Assembly (NCBI GenBank): GCA_023443925.1
Contig: JAEZSL010000296.1
Span: forward strand, 1-18,464
Length of the DNA stretch: 18,464 nt
Origin: Bacillota bacterium
GTDB taxonomy: Bacteria; Bacillota_A; Clostridia; Lachnospirales; Lachnospiraceae
Reading direction: 5' to 3'
The notes under the pieces are model-generated. The model was not told the origin of the DNA. It ran no database searches and saw only the letters and a program-made list of their open reading frames with translations. Positions 8,207 through 16,214 of the stretch are shown here, piece by piece. The position numbers were made by a program, and so were the translations under genes. Numbering within the stretch: the stretch's first letter is position 1; the number at the start of each line of letters is the position of its first letter.

Positions 8207-9904
8207 ATGAATGAGGATGAAAGAAGAAAAATAACTAGTAATGATTTTGCCGACGGAATTATAGAATTTGCTATCAGTCCCGATGAATATGCCAGATATT
8301 CGGGTGAAACGATTAATTACATTAATGATAAATATGCCGTAATATACGTTCCTCCTTCCCGTATTCCGGACCGTCTGATCGGTTCCGTCGCATATTCTGT
8401 TATACCTAAGCTTTACTCCCTCATGAATCAAGCCAGCCTGGAAGCTATGGGAGTGCTAAAACTCCAGAAAACACCCTATCTTTCCTTAATGGGTAGCGGA
8501 ACACTTCTGGGCTTTATCGATACGGGCATAGATTACCAGAATCCTATATTCCAGTATGCCAACAAGGCTACAAGAATAGTATCCCTCTGGGACCAAACCG
8601 TTGAGAATCCGGAAGCATCCTCCGAAACTTTTTACTATGGTACTGAGTATACCAGAGAACAAATTAATCTTGCTCTGCAAAATGAAAATCCATTTAATAT
8701 TGTTCCCAGTACTGACGAAAATGGTCACGGAACCACTCTGGCCGGTCTTGCCGGAGGAACTCCAAATGAAAGCGGGGATTTTTCCGGTGCCGCTCCTTTA
8801 TCAGAATATGTGGTAGTAAAATTGAAGACCGCAAAACCAAATCATAAAGATTACTTCGGTGTTCCGGATAATGTTGTATGCTATTCCGAAACGGATATTA
8901 TGTTTGGTTTGACCTATCTGGTCAATACAGCCAGAAAGCAAAACCGCCCCATTGCCATATGTATCGGCCTTGGCACCAACCAGGGAGGCCACAACGGACT
9001 TGGACCACTCAACGACCTGATATCCTCCTACGGCAATCAGGTTGGGATCGGGATCAGTATCGCTGCCGGTAATGAAGGAAATGCAGGACATCATTTTTAT
9101 GGAGAAATCGATTCCGCTACGGGTTATTCCCAGGTTGAGTTAAGAGTCGGACAGAACGAAAATAATTTTTCTATGGAATTATGGGGCAATACTCCGGGCA
9201 CATATTCCATTGATATCATATCTCCCTCGGGTGAGTATATACCCCGGATTCCGGCACGTATCGGAGAATATAGAAATTTGAGATTTATTTTTGAATCTAC
9301 CACTATTTATATTGACTACGTTATTGTAGAAGCCCAGACCGGCGACCAGCTGATTCTGATACGTTTTCGGAATCCTGCACCGGGCATATGGCGTTTTCGG
9401 GTTTATGGAACAAAAATCAATTCAGGTTTTCACATCTGGCTTCCGGTCAGAGGTTTTATTACCGAGGGTACTGCCTTTACTTTACCAAATCAGTTTACCA
9501 CCATAACAGAGCCGGGGAATAACATGTATGCAATAACAACCACGGCCTATAATCCGGCCAACCAGAGCCTGTTCATTGAAGCCGGAAGGGGATATACCCG
9601 GTATAATGTAATTACGCCGGACATAACTTCACCCGGGGTAAATGTCTATGCTCCCTTACCGGGAGGAACCTTCGGGCCAATTTCCGGTACCAGTGCCGCC
9701 GCGGCTCTGTTAACGGGTGTTGTAGCCATGCTGCTTGAATGGGGTATTGTAAACGGCAATGACAGATCCCTTGATACGTATCAGATTCTGAAATATTTAA
9801 TCCGGGGAGTAAACCAGAACTCATCTTCTAACTATCCCAACCGTGAGTGGGGTTATGGCACGGCGGATATATACGGCACTTTTGAAAGTTTAAGCGGTGA
9901 ATAA
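8207..9904 (+). CDS. S8 family serine peptidase, Csp-like subtilisin
   Basis: A 565-residue subtilase with a complete catalytic triad: Asp105 in FIDTGID, His174 in ENGHGTT and Ser496 in SGTSAAA, plus the oxyanion Asn289 in AAGNEGN. Residues 1 to about 85 resemble the short prodomain of the clostridial Csp peptidases. The roughly 130-150-residue beta-rich insert between Asn289 and Ser496 (about 300-440) matches the jelly-roll domain described in C. perfringens CspB. No signal peptide or membrane segment is visible, so it is probably cytoplasmic or spore-associated. Csp proteins act in spore germination by processing SleC, but Lachnospiraceae carry several paralogues of unknown role, so germination function is inference. 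The ribosome site is weak (GAAAG about 11 nt before ATG). It is monocistronic, divergent from the FAD oxidoreductase and convergent with the AraC-type gene. Confidence 0.9.
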   Translation: MNEDERRKITSNDFADGIIEFAISPDEYARYSGETINYINDKYAVIYVPPSRIPDRLIGSVAYSVIPKLYSLMNQASLEAMGVLKLQKTPYLSLMGSGTLLGFIDTGIDYQNPIFQYANKATRIVSLWDQTVENPEASSETFYYGTEYTREQINLALQNENPFNIVPSTDENGHGTTLAGLAGGTPNESGDFSGAAPLSEYVVVKLKTAKPNHKDYFGVPDNVVCYSETDIMFGLTYLVNTARKQNRPIAICIGLGTNQGGHNGLGPLNDLISSYGNQVGIGISIAAGNEGNAGHHFYGEIDSATGYSQVELRVGQNENNFSMELWGNTPGTYSIDIISPSGEYIPRIPARIGEYRNLRFIFESTTIYIDYVIVEAQTGDQLILIRFRNPAPGIWRFRVYGTKINSGFHIWLPVRGFITEGTAFTLPNQFTTITEPGNNMYAITTTAYNPANQSLFIEAGRGYTRYNVITPDITSPGVNVYAPLPGGTFGPISGTSAAAALLTGVVAMLLEWGIVNGNDRSLDTYQILKYLIRGVNQNSSSNYPNREWGYGTADIYGTFESLSGE

Positions 9905-9907
9905 AAA

Positions 9908-9951
9908 AATGCCAGAGTAAGAAAAGAAACTTTTTCTCTTACTCTGGCATT
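9908..9951 (-). terminator. Rho-independent terminator ending the minus-strand microcompartment operon
   Basis: A perfect 15-bp stem (ATGCCAGAGTAAGA at 9909-9922 with TCTTACTCTGGCAT at 9937-9950, plus one A:T pair) closes a 14-nt loop. Read on the minus strand it is followed by a run of seven T (from the A run at 9903-9909), the classical intrinsic layout, 12 nt after the AraC-type stop codon. On the plus strand no T tract follows, so termination of the peptidase gene here would be weaker. Confidence 0.9.
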
Positions 9952-9963
9952 CATGTCCTGAAA

Positions 9964-10920
9964 CTATAACCGGAACTGTTTTGGTGTCATATGATATTTT
10001 TCCTTAAAAACCCGGTGAAAGTAACTGGTGTTATCATATCCTACCACTGTAATGATATCGGATACCGTCAGCTTTGTATTTGAAAGTAACTCCACCGCTT
10101 TGTTAAACCGCTTTCTCTGCAGCAAATCTTTATAGGTGTGGCCCGTACTCCGTTTAATCAGTTTACTAAGGGAATAAACTGACTGGTTCAATTCTTCCGC
10201 CAGTTTAGTCAGGCTGGCATCCCTGTAATTTTCCTCAATATACCGAAGAACCGACAAGGTAATGGAATTATCATAGGAGTCCTGATCCGACTGTTCGATC
10301 TTCTCCGTATAATTAAGGAGCTGTAAAAATAGCAGACCCATGGTAGTCTGGTTGATTTTATTGCTGCCAGGTTTTTTATTCATCAAGGACCAGATCATAT
10401 TTTCAATAAGGTTTTGTACCGGCAGAATATCCGCAGCCTTAAAATACAAATAACTTGCCTTGCCGGTATCCTGTCTTAAGGAGTCCACGATAAAATCCTT
10501 CAGCATATTTTCCCCTTGCAGCATTCCAAAAGCAACATCAAAGAATTCCGGCAGAACGATAAAATTAATGGCAATATCTTTTTCACCAGCGGGAAGAATT
10601 TCCTGATAAGCATTCTGATTCAGAAATAATAAGTCACCTTCCTCCAGCACAACCCGGCTTATATCATTAATAATGTGGGTAGTACTGCCTTTGCACATAT
10701 AGATAATCTCAACATAATTATGCTTATGCTTTGGAAAATGGGCAAATCTGGTGTGGGTTCTTACATCAATTAATTTCCCCTTTTCCAGCATCTTCTCGCT
10801 GTCTACAATAAAATCCTTTTTTGTTGTATATAGATTTTTTATCACAGAATTCTGTCCGGATAAAATCATTTCTTCTTCTTTGGTTATCTTCTCCAACCTA
10901 TGCAATAATTCAGCATTCAT
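9964..10920 (-). CDS. AraC-family transcriptional regulator
   Basis: A 318-residue regulator. The N-terminal half (about 45-140) has a cupin-like ligand-binding pattern (FPKHKHNYVEIIYMCKG, then VVLEEGDLLFLNQNAYQE), and the C-terminal 100 residues (about 218-318) are an AraC double helix-turn-helix ending in YDNTSYFHRVFKEKYHMTPKQFRL. It is the last gene of the minus-strand operon, 56 nt after the PduV-like gene, and is closed by a strong terminator. The most likely role is sugar- or diol-dependent activation of the microcompartment genes; the effector is not evident. The ATG at 10920 has a modest GGTGA ribosome site. An internal ATG (residue 18) is an alternative start. Confidence 0.9.
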   Translation of the reverse strand: MNAELLHRLEKITKEEEMILSGQNSVIKNLYTTKKDFIVDSEKMLEKGKLIDVRTHTRFAHFPKHKHNYVEIIYMCKGSTTHIINDISRVVLEEGDLLFLNQNAYQEILPAGEKDIAINFIVLPEFFDVAFGMLQGENMLKDFIVDSLRQDTGKASYLYFKAADILPVQNLIENMIWSLMNKKPGSNKINQTTMGLLFLQLLNYTEKIEQSDQDSYDNSITLSVLRYIEENYRDASLTKLAEELNQSVYSLSKLIKRSTGHTYKDLLQRKRFNKAVELLSNTKLTVSDIITVVGYDNTSYFHRVFKEKYHMTPKQFRL

Positions 10921-10976
10921 GCAATCACCGTCCGTGTTCTAAAGAATCGGAAAGAGGAAACAACTCTATACAACTG

Positions 10977-11414
10977 TTAAACCTTTCCCTCACCGGTTAA
11001 ATAATTTAATAACTCTTTAATCCCATCACCGGTATATGCACTGACTAAAAATATCTTCGTACAACCGGTTAGCTCAAGCCAGGCTTTTGCCCTGAGAGGA
11101 TTGGCTCCCGGCCGGTCTGTCTGGGTTACTATCCCGATGACTTCCCGGTTTACCAGGCTTGTTATATTTGGGCTGTACAGGGAATATTCTTCGTCGGCAC
11201 TTAGTAAAAGCCCAACCACATCCGCCTCATAGGCATACAAAGCAAGTGCTCCTGCCAGTACTTTATTTTCCGCATATTCGCCAGGCGTATCAATGATTAA
11301 GTCATAATGGTTCATGGACTGTGTTTTTTGGTATTTAAACTGCTCTCCGCGCAAAGCCTGGGTTAAGGTGGTTTTTCCGCATTCGCTTCTGCCCATTAAG
11401 ATTATCTTTTTCAT
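10977..11414 (-). CDS. pduV: PduV/EutP-family microcompartment-associated GTPase-like protein
   Basis: A 145-residue small P-loop protein, the normal length for EutP/PduV. The Walker A is GRSECGKTT (8-16), the G3-like motif is DTPGEY (42-47), the G4 position reads TQTDRPGAN (98-105) and the G5-like motif is SAYTGDG (125-131). PduV-type proteins associate with the outside of microcompartments through an N-terminal segment and have been linked to their movement or placement (family knowledge). Its ATG overlaps the TGA of the preceding PduU-like gene as ATGA, indicating translational coupling, the same pduU-pduV order as in Salmonella. Confidence 0.9.
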   Translation of the reverse strand: MKKIILMGRSECGKTTLTQALRGEQFKYQKTQSMNHYDLIIDTPGEYAENKVLAGALALYAYEADVVGLLLSADEEYSLYSPNITSLVNREVIGIVTQTDRPGANPLRAKAWLELTGCTKIFLVSAYTGDGIKELLNYLTGEGKV

Positions 11415-11788
11415 GTCCTGGTAATTTCACATACGGTAAACCGGAGTTTTTCCCTGGCATAATCAACAATGGCAGTTAAAGCTGTTTCAACCTCCGAGAC
11501 AGAACCGGTCACAATCAGTGTTCCGCTGAACCGGTCAACAAATCCCAAATCCACCCCGGAGGTTTTAATGGCAATGTCACTGGCAATAATGGCCGTTTCA
11601 CTGGGCGTCATGGTAACAATACCTATGGCAGTTTTCGAATAATCCATTTCCGGATTAAGCCCCAGCTTTTTATAAAGAACCGTGTCCGGATTGGCAATTA
11701 CATGGGCGATGGTAATTTGTTTTCCAGGAACAATTTCCTGTATAATTCTCATTTTATCTTCATTTGTCAGTATGTCCTGAATATTCAC
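11411..11788 (-). CDS. pduU: PduU/EutS-like permuted BMC-domain shell protein
   Basis: A 125-residue circularly permuted BMC-H shell protein. The segment from about residue 14, [20 protein letters not shown], and the C-terminal CEITRT closely follow PduU (which ends CSITRT). The hexamer should form a minor facet tile whose N-terminal strands make a beta-barrel cap over the pore. It starts at GTG, supported by a perfect AGGAGG five bases upstream, and its N-terminus is somewhat longer than typical PduU (about 116 residues). It lies 31 nt after the activase gene and overlaps the PduV-like gene by 4 nt. Confidence 0.92.
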   Translation of the reverse strand: MNIQDILTNEDKMRIIQEIVPGKQITIAHVIANPDTVLYKKLGLNPEMDYSKTAIGIVTMTPSETAIIASDIAIKTSGVDLGFVDRFSGTLIVTGSVSEVETALTAIVDYAREKLRFTVCEITRT

Positions 11789-11793
11789 AGTAA

Positions 11794-11799
11794 CCTCCT
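11794..11799 (-). promoter_or_regulatory. Consensus ribosome binding site fixing the GTG start of the PduU-like gene
   Basis: AGGAGG on the minus strand with a 5-nt spacer before GTG (11788-11786). No ATG is found at this position, and the encoded N-terminus aligns with PduU-type proteins soon afterwards. Confidence 0.85.
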
Positions 11800-11819
11800 A
11801 AGTTCCGTAGAATCCTATC

Positions 11820-12605
11820 TCAGCCGCCGATCTGGCACTGTAATCCGCTTGCTTTTGCTGCTTTAAGTAATTCTTCCATATACTCATTGCTTAAAGGTTC
11901 TATATGGGATAACATATATTCTCTACCCAGTCCCTCATACTTATCCTGTCCTAACCGGTGATAAGGCAGTAAATGGAGTTCTTCTACCCCCGGCAGGGTT
12001 TTCGCAAAGTCTGCTATGGCTTTAATCTCTTCTTTGGTATGGTTAAAGTCCGGTATAACCGGAACCCGTATAATAAGCTTCCCGCCGGTTTCTGCTATTT
12101 TCCTGGCATTCTCAAGAATCAGCTCATTGGATTTCGTGGTAAACCTTTCGTGCTTTTTGCTGTCGGTATGTTTTATGTCCATTAAGAAAACGTCCAGGTA
12201 AGGGAGATATCGTTGAATTAAATTAAAATCCGCGTAACCCGTACTTTCCATTGCCGTATGGATACCATATTCGCTGCAGGCTTGTAATAAGGCAACCGCA
12301 AAGTCAGGCTGGCAAAGAGCTTCACCGCCGGATAAGGTCACGCCACCGCCGGATCTTCTGTAGTAGGGCAGGTCTTTTTTGATTTCCTCCATAACTTCCT
12401 CTACCGTAACATCTCTTCCAATTATTTTGGACTTTCCCTGCACCATCATAGTTTGTATGTCATATTCCTGAGATTCGGGATTACAGCACCATCTGCACCG
12501 AAGTACGCAGCCCTTTAAGAAGATAATGGTACGGATTCCCGGCCCGTCATGAATGGAAAATCTCTGTATATCAAAAATCCGGCCCTTTACCGTCATTATG
12601 TCCAT
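11820..12605 (-). CDS. Radical-SAM glycyl radical enzyme activase (short form)
   Basis: A 261-residue radical SAM protein. The canonical cluster motif CxxxCxxC is at Cys33, Cys37 and Cys40 (KGCVLRCRWCCNPE), followed by GGGVTLSGGE (86-95), the SAM-contact motif of GRE activases, and a partial TIM barrel. It should cleave S-adenosylmethionine and abstract hydrogen from Gly817 of the adjacent dehydratase. Only about 46 residues separate Cys40 from the GGGVT motif, and there is no eight-cysteine ferredoxin-like insert such as occurs in many GRE activases; its size is close to pyruvate formate-lyase activase. The ATG at 12605 has AGGAGG 11 nt upstream; an in-frame ATG three codons later is an alternative. 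It follows the dehydratase gene by 62 nt. Confidence 0.95.
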   Translation of the reverse strand: MDIMTVKGRIFDIQRFSIHDGPGIRTIIFLKGCVLRCRWCCNPESQEYDIQTMMVQGKSKIIGRDVTVEEVMEEIKKDLPYYRRSGGGVTLSGGEALCQPDFAVALLQACSEYGIHTAMESTGYADFNLIQRYLPYLDVFLMDIKHTDSKKHERFTTKSNELILENARKIAETGGKLIIRVPVIPDFNHTKEEIKAIADFAKTLPGVEELHLLPYHRLGQDKYEGLGREYMLSHIEPLSNEYMEELLKAAKASGLQCQIGG

Positions 12606-12667
12606 ATCCTACTGTCCCTCCTGTTATGTGCACCTGTGTTAACTGTCTGCTGCGACATGTATTTTAA

Positions 12668-15193
12668 CTAAAATCCCTGTTCGGTTCTTGCAATAATATC
12701 ATCCTGCAAAGATCTGGACAGCGAAGTGAATAAAGCACTGTAGCCGGCAACCCTTACTACCAGACTCTTATACTTCTCCGGATGCTGCTGGGCGTCAATA
12801 AGTGTATCCCTGCTGACTACATTAAACTGCATATGGCTGCCTTTCTGGTCAAAATAAGCCATGATCAGGGAAATAAAATTCTCAAGACCTCTTACTCCGC
12901 TTAGTGCCGAAGGATGGAACTTCTGGTTAAATAAGGTTCCGTTAGAAGCAATGTAATGATCCAGCTTTGCTACGGAATTCGCTGCAGCCGTAGGTCCGTG
13001 GGTATCTTTTCCGGAGGAAGGAGATACACCGTCGGCAACCGGCGTAAAGGCCAGTCTTCCGTCAGGGGTTGCACCGGTCTGGGCTCCAAGGGGAACATTG
13101 GCAGATACGGGATACAAACCGGCCTGATAACTGCCTCCTCTGGGATTTTTATAGGTTTCCAGAGGTTTTGTATAAGTATAGGCTACTTCTCTGGCAAATT
13201 CATCTACCTCGGATATATCGTTGCCGTATTTGGGAATTTCGTGAATCATCTCCAGCAGTCGGTCATACTTGTGCTGTTCATCCTTGGTAATACCACCACT
13301 TAAAGCGGTCTTAAAGATTTCACCAATTTCCTTTTCCGTCACCAGCTCACCGGCAGCTATGAGTTTTTTCACGATTTCCATGGTTACATTCTCCGCTACC
13401 GATTTATCTATTCCCTTGCCGTAATTCATTTCCAGGGCTCTTTTATATTCTGAAAGCGTAATATGCTTTTCCTCAAATACTAACTTTTTAATGGCATACA
13501 AGGAATCCGTCATATTGGCAATACCAAAGCCCTGAGGGCCGGTAAAGTTATATACCGCTCCGCCTTCCTGAACGCTCTTGCCCCTGCCGATACAGTCATC
13601 AATCATACCGGATAAGAAAGGTAGCGGACATCTTTCCGCGTGAGCAACATCAATGGCATTATCCGCATTGACCAATAAGCCGATCATATGGTTCATCTGC
13701 TTTTTATATGCATCAAAGAACTCGTCAAAGGTCAGCATGTTTTCTACTTCGCCGGTCTGTATGCTGATGGGAATTCCTCTGTCCATACCATTACTAAATA
13801 CCAGTTCCAGGGGCCTGCACATATTAAAGAATGCCGCATCATGCCAGCCGTCGGTTTTTCCGGCCTTTTGGGGTTCCACACAGCCGATGATATTGTAATC
13901 TCTAGCATCTGCCAGGGTTAAACCTCTGTTTACCAAAGCCGGTATAACAACTTCATCATTATAGTAAGCCGGAAGGCCGATACCGGTTCGGGTTAATTTA
14001 GCAGCTTTCATCATAAACTCATGAGGAGTTCTATTCCATACTCTTACCGATAAGGAGGGCTGGGGAAGCGCCACATGCATGGAAGCTTCGATACACATAA
14101 AGGACAGATCATTGGTTACATCAACACCTTCCGCATTCTGTCCCCCCGCAATGAGATTCTGGAACAGGCTGTAACCTGCAAAGCCTTCTGCGGAAGCCGC
14201 ATCTCTGGCTTTATTTAAATCATTGAGTTTCACCCAGATACAATCCATCAGTTCCTGCGCAAACTCTCTTGTAATTTTACCGGAATTTAAATCCGCTGCG
14301 TAATAGGGATACATATACTGGTCAAAGCGGCCGGGGGATATGGAATGTCCGCTGGATTCCACTTGCAATAGCATTTGGATAAACCAGAAAGACTGGCAGG
14401 CTTCATAAAAGCTTTCTGCTCCTTTTTCCGGTACTTTGGCACAATTTTTTGCAATCTGCTGTAATTCTGCCTTACGAACCGCATCCGTACAATTCTCTGC
14501 TTCATCCTGAGCAAGAGCAGCATAACGGCGGGCATACAAAATTGCCGCTTCACAACTTAAAATAACCGCTTCCAGAAAAGCATGGCGTCTTACATAATCC
14601 ATATCGGATACTTTTATCTGTTCCAGGGCCGCTTTTGCTTCTTTTATAATACCCTCATATCCAACTGCCAGAACTTTGTCATAGGATACGGTTACATGTC
14701 CTACTCCGTTGTAGAAATAGTTGCCGGGGGTAAATATGTTATGTTCCATAGCAAGTTTTGTTTCCGGAGCCATATAAACGGTTGCCAGTTCACTGGTAGT
14801 TTTACCCTGCCAGTATTTATAAACCTCGTGGAGTGTCTGTTTTGTCTCTTCCGAAATAAAAAAGGGATCGGCAGATCTGGTGCTGATGGTATCAAACTCT
14901 GCCTCCAGCCAGGCATAAGAAAATTCAGGGAATACCTGACAGCCTCTGGGGGCTTTGGTTGCACTGCCGACAATCAGCTCATTTTCTCTGATGGTAATCG
15001 GAATATGCTTCAGAATATGATAAAAGGCCTTTGCCCGGCGAAGGATAACCGGTTCGTTTTCCGTCTGCTTATAACTCTCCGTAAGCAGATACGCACGGTC
15101 TGCTTCGATTTCAGGTATATTGGCATACAGCGCTTCCACTAATTTATCGATTCTAGGACTTTTTGTAATCTCCATATCATAATACTTCTTCAT
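12668..15193 (-). CDS. Glycyl radical diol dehydratase (1,2-propanediol/glycerol type)
   Basis: An 841-residue glycyl radical enzyme of the B12-independent diol dehydratase group. The thiyl cysteine is Cys438 in IIGCVEPQKAGKTDGWHD, with the catalytic Glu440 two residues on; His166 (YNGVGH), His283 (SSGHS) and Asp452 (WHDAAFF) match, by motif and spacing, the substrate-binding residues known for C. butyricum glycerol dehydratase and the Roseburia inulinivorans propanediol dehydratase. The glycyl radical site is Gly817 in RVAGYSALF near the C-terminus. The reaction is conversion of 1,2-propanediol to propionaldehyde, or glycerol to 3-hydroxypropionaldehyde. The Pdu-type shell genes favour propanediol. 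The N-terminus begins almost at the PFL-like domain, without an extra targeting extension. The ATG has a GGGAG site about 10 nt upstream. Choline lyase and pyruvate formate-lyase are less likely from the motifs. Confidence 0.95.
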   Translation of the reverse strand: MKKYYDMEITKSPRIDKLVEALYANIPEIEADRAYLLTESYKQTENEPVILRRAKAFYHILKHIPITIRENELIVGSATKAPRGCQVFPEFSYAWLEAEFDTISTRSADPFFISEETKQTLHEVYKYWQGKTTSELATVYMAPETKLAMEHNIFTPGNYFYNGVGHVTVSYDKVLAVGYEGIIKEAKAALEQIKVSDMDYVRRHAFLEAVILSCEAAILYARRYAALAQDEAENCTDAVRKAELQQIAKNCAKVPEKGAESFYEACQSFWFIQMLLQVESSGHSISPGRFDQYMYPYYAADLNSGKITREFAQELMDCIWVKLNDLNKARDAASAEGFAGYSLFQNLIAGGQNAEGVDVTNDLSFMCIEASMHVALPQPSLSVRVWNRTPHEFMMKAAKLTRTGIGLPAYYNDEVVIPALVNRGLTLADARDYNIIGCVEPQKAGKTDGWHDAAFFNMCRPLELVFSNGMDRGIPISIQTGEVENMLTFDEFFDAYKKQMNHMIGLLVNADNAIDVAHAERCPLPFLSGMIDDCIGRGKSVQEGGAVYNFTGPQGFGIANMTDSLYAIKKLVFEEKHITLSEYKRALEMNYGKGIDKSVAENVTMEIVKKLIAAGELVTEKEIGEIFKTALSGGITKDEQHKYDRLLEMIHEIPKYGNDISEVDEFAREVAYTYTKPLETYKNPRGGSYQAGLYPVSANVPLGAQTGATPDGRLAFTPVADGVSPSSGKDTHGPTAAANSVAKLDHYIASNGTLFNQKFHPSALSGVRGLENFISLIMAYFDQKGSHMQFNVVSRDTLIDAQQHPEKYKSLVVRVAGYSALFTSLSRSLQDDIIARTEQGF

Positions 15194-15214
15194 ACTGTGT
15201 GTGTGCTCCCATCT

Positions 15215-15230
15215 ACATGCTTTAGCATGT
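15215..15230. repeat. ACATGC-TTTA-GCATGT hairpin between the DeoR and dehydratase genes
   Basis: Perfect 6-bp arms with a 4-nt loop lie directly after the DeoR stop codon, 21 nt before the dehydratase ATG. No T tract follows, so it is not a strong terminator. It may be an mRNA processing or stabilising element that sets dehydratase output above that of the regulator, or an operator. Confidence 0.5.
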
Positions 15231-16004
15231 TTATTCTTTTTCTAATTTATAATGGGTTTTCACCTGCATGGTATTGAAAACCTGTTTCCATTTATCATCC
15301 GGTTCAGTATCCGTAATCATTATATCAATATCTTCCAAATCACCTATTTTGGTAAAGGATATTTTATTAAATTTTGAATTATCCGCAGCCAGTATTCTGG
15401 TGTTAGCAGATTCAAACATTAATTTCTTTATTTGCGCGTCCATTTCGTTGGAATCGGTAATACCTTTTTCCAAATCGATACCTTTGCAGGATATGATTGC
15501 TTTATCCACATGGTAATTGGTCAGCATTTTTTCTGCCTGGTATCCCACTAAGGACAGGGAGCCTTCTCTTAAGGTGCCGCCGGTAGACAGTACTTTCCAG
15601 CCGGTTACTTCTGATAATTCCAAAAGTATCTCAATTGAATTAGTAATAATGGTTATATTCTTTTTCGTCTTTAAATGTTTTGCCACATAGACAGCGGTTG
15701 AGCTTGCATCCATCATAATATGATCGCCGTCTTCGATCATGGAACTGATTATCTCCGCGATATACTGTTTATTGGATACATTCGCCTTTTTTCTAACCGT
15801 ATAGGGCAGGTCCACATTCAGGCTTTCATTTATTATGGCACCGCCATAAGTTTTCTTAGCAAATCCTTCTTTTTCAAGCTTTTCCAAGTCCCGTCTGATG
15901 GTCTCTTCCGTTACGTTAAAACTTACACTTAAATCACTGACTACAACCCGGCTGTCTCTTTGTAACATCGCTAATATTTTATTTCTTCTCTCAATAGCAA
16001 GCAT
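15231..16004 (-). CDS. DeoR-family transcriptional repressor
   Basis: A 257-residue DeoR/GlpR-type regulator. The N-terminal winged helix-turn-helix (about 6-57) has the signature RRNKILAMLQ...VSDLSVSFNVTEETIRRDLEKLEKEGF and the KKTYGGAI wing. The C-terminal DeoRC domain (about 75-230) is a phosphosugar sensor fold with DGDHIMMDASSTAVYVAKHL and NSIEILLEL segments. Such proteins usually repress sugar catabolic operons until a phosphorylated sugar intermediate binds; a fucose/rhamnose intermediate would fit here (inference). The gene sits inside the microcompartment operon, just upstream of the dehydratase, after a 210-nt gap holding a perfect palindrome. The ribosome site AGGAA is about 6 nt before the ATG. 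Confidence 0.94.
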   Translation of the reverse strand: MLAIERRNKILAMLQRDSRVVVSDLSVSFNVTEETIRRDLEKLEKEGFAKKTYGGAIINESLNVDLPYTVRKKANVSNKQYIAEIISSMIEDGDHIMMDASSTAVYVAKHLKTKKNITIITNSIEILLELSEVTGWKVLSTGGTLREGSLSLVGYQAEKMLTNYHVDKAIISCKGIDLEKGITDSNEMDAQIKKLMFESANTRILAADNSKFNKISFTKIGDLEDIDIMITDTEPDDKWKQVFNTMQVKTHYKLEKE

Positions 16005-16051
16005 AAATCATTCCTACTTTCCTGCATGGCAATCCATTGGCAATGCATTTA

Positions 16052-16064
16052 ATATGTAATTAAT
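16052..16064. promoter_or_regulatory. AATCG-TAA-CGATT inverted repeat upstream of the DeoR gene
   Basis: Perfect 5-bp arms around a 3-nt centre, about 48 nt before the DeoR start codon. It could be an operator for the DeoR or AraC protein; an adjacent direct repeat of ATTGCCA (about 16026-16043, minus strand) adds to the repeat content. The assignment is tentative. Confidence 0.35.
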
Positions 16065-16107
16065 CGTAACGATTCACAGCCTGCATACGCGATATGTTTT
16101 TGTGAGT

Positions 16108-16125
16108 AGATCTATATATAGATCT
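16108..16125. promoter_or_regulatory. Perfect 18-bp palindrome, candidate operator
   Basis: AGATCTATATATAGATCT is a self-complementary 18-mer without any spacer, in the 210-nt gap between the PduT-like and DeoR genes. It could be the DeoR autoregulatory operator or a hairpin ending an upstream transcript, but no T tract follows on either strand. A TATAAT-like -10 element reads on the minus strand at 16166-16171, about 40 bp upstream, so an internal promoter controlled by this palindrome is plausible. No recognisable -35 box accompanies it. Confidence 0.6.
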
Positions 16126-16214
16126 GCGAAGCGGGTATAGACACTGAACAGTTACCTTGAATCATATTATAATATAACCGGGATAAAATTGCTTCCTAAA
16201 TTTCCGATACCAGA

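Noticed and set aside
9908..9951. A fully bidirectional terminator also serving the plus-strand peptidase gene.
   Set aside because: After the stem on the plus strand the sequence is TCATGTCC, with no T tract. Only the minus orientation has one.
14582..15142. A 186-codon plus-strand open frame opposite the dehydratase gene, with others like it.
   Set aside because: It is antisense to a strongly supported gene, lacks a ribosome site and has low-complexity composition rich in aromatic residues and cysteine, typical of shadow frames.
12668..15193. Assignment of the glycyl radical enzyme as choline trimethylamine-lyase or pyruvate formate-lyase.
   Set aside because: Pyruvate formate-lyase uses adjacent cysteines, whereas here a single Cys438 lies in GCVEP. 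The GKTDGWHDAAFFNMCRPLE context and the residue spacing fit diol dehydratases better than choline lyase, and no choline-specific partner genes are seen.
16047..16068. A CcpA-type catabolite-responsive (cre) site at the AATCG/CGATT repeat.
   Set aside because: The spacing between the TG and the central CG does not fit the cre consensus.
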